Below are positions 63,979 through 64,000 of a stretch of 64,000 nucleotides of DNA, piece after piece. Positions within the stretch are counted from its first letter, which is position 1. Each line of letters opens with the position of its first letter. A program made the position numbers and the translations under genes. The stretch is taken from positions 1-64,000 of the forward strand of contig NZ_BBIW01000003.1 of the NCBI RefSeq assembly GCF_000732325.1. The letters are read 5' to 3'. This DNA comes from Paenibacillus sp. TCA20. GTDB taxonomy: Bacteria; Bacillota; Bacilli; Paenibacillales; Paenibacillaceae. The notes under the pieces were generated by a model, which did no database searches, was not told the DNA's origin, and saw only the letters and a list, made by a program, of their open reading frames with translations.

Positions 63979-64000
63979 TCAGCGACGATAAAAAGTTGTA

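Overview
The window reads as chromosomal DNA of an endospore-forming, competence-type Firmicute, most likely a Paenibacillus or close relative. This rests on gene content and order: the yqeG-yqeH-aroE-yhbY-nadD-yqeK-rsfS-yqeM block, comER/comEA-comEB-comEC, holA, rpsT/gpr-spoIIP-yqxA-lepA-hemW and hrcA-grpE-dnaK-dnaJ-prmA appear in the same relative order as in Bacillus subtilis. Here they are interrupted by Paenibacillus-style insertions. No species call is attempted.

Region by region. (1) 1-6.9 kb is an accessory, visibly AT-rich island. It holds a sigma-factor-like fragment cut by an IS30-family element, a 1626-residue secreted RHS/YD-repeat toxin of the WapA type with its own C-terminal toxin tail, a small CPCC-type cysteine-rich protein directly behind it (candidate immunity protein), and on the far side a 5'-truncated methionine-synthase-like remnant. 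(2) 7-16 kb has a DUF457-type membrane protein, an M42 aminopeptidase, a minimal spoVAC-spoVAD-spoVAE operon for dipicolinate uptake into the spore, and a MoxR/DUF58/transglutaminase operon. (3) 16-23 kb is the yqeG-to-yqeM ribosome-assembly, NAD and shikimate operon, with cvfB inserted before yqeM and a hairpin-rich gene-free stretch. (4) 23-32 kb has a LytS/LytTR two-component system next to a CstA-family transporter with a candidate LytTR operator, an M3 oligoendopeptidase, and leuS behind a T-box leader. (5) 32-37.4 kb is the late competence cluster: comER divergent from comEA-comEB-comEC. (6) 37.5-47.1 kb is lineage-specific: a GntR regulator, a cytosolic metallophosphoesterase, a three-gene sugar-type ABC importer lacking its ATPase, a DUF1796 protein, two unassigned genes, and an ECF sigma/anti-sigma pair. 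(7) 47.3-64 kb is the conserved holA...dnaJ-prmA block, ending in an M50-type membrane protease.

Most non-coding signals are ordinary intrinsic terminators and sigma-A promoters. Four stand out. A pair of 10-bp direct repeats 21 bp apart lies upstream of cstA and resembles the E. coli YpdB site. A perfect CIRCE operator precedes hrcA. A dispersed inverted-repeat element occurs at comEA|comEB and again at lepA|hemW, sharing a 21-bp identical stretch. A nested stem structure between cvfB and yqeM may be an undescribed structured RNA.

Functional names come from motif and gene-order recognition by eye; no database search was run. Start sites were moved from the longest open frame where a ribosome-binding site favoured another codon. 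No rRNA, tRNA, CRISPR array or replication origin was seen.
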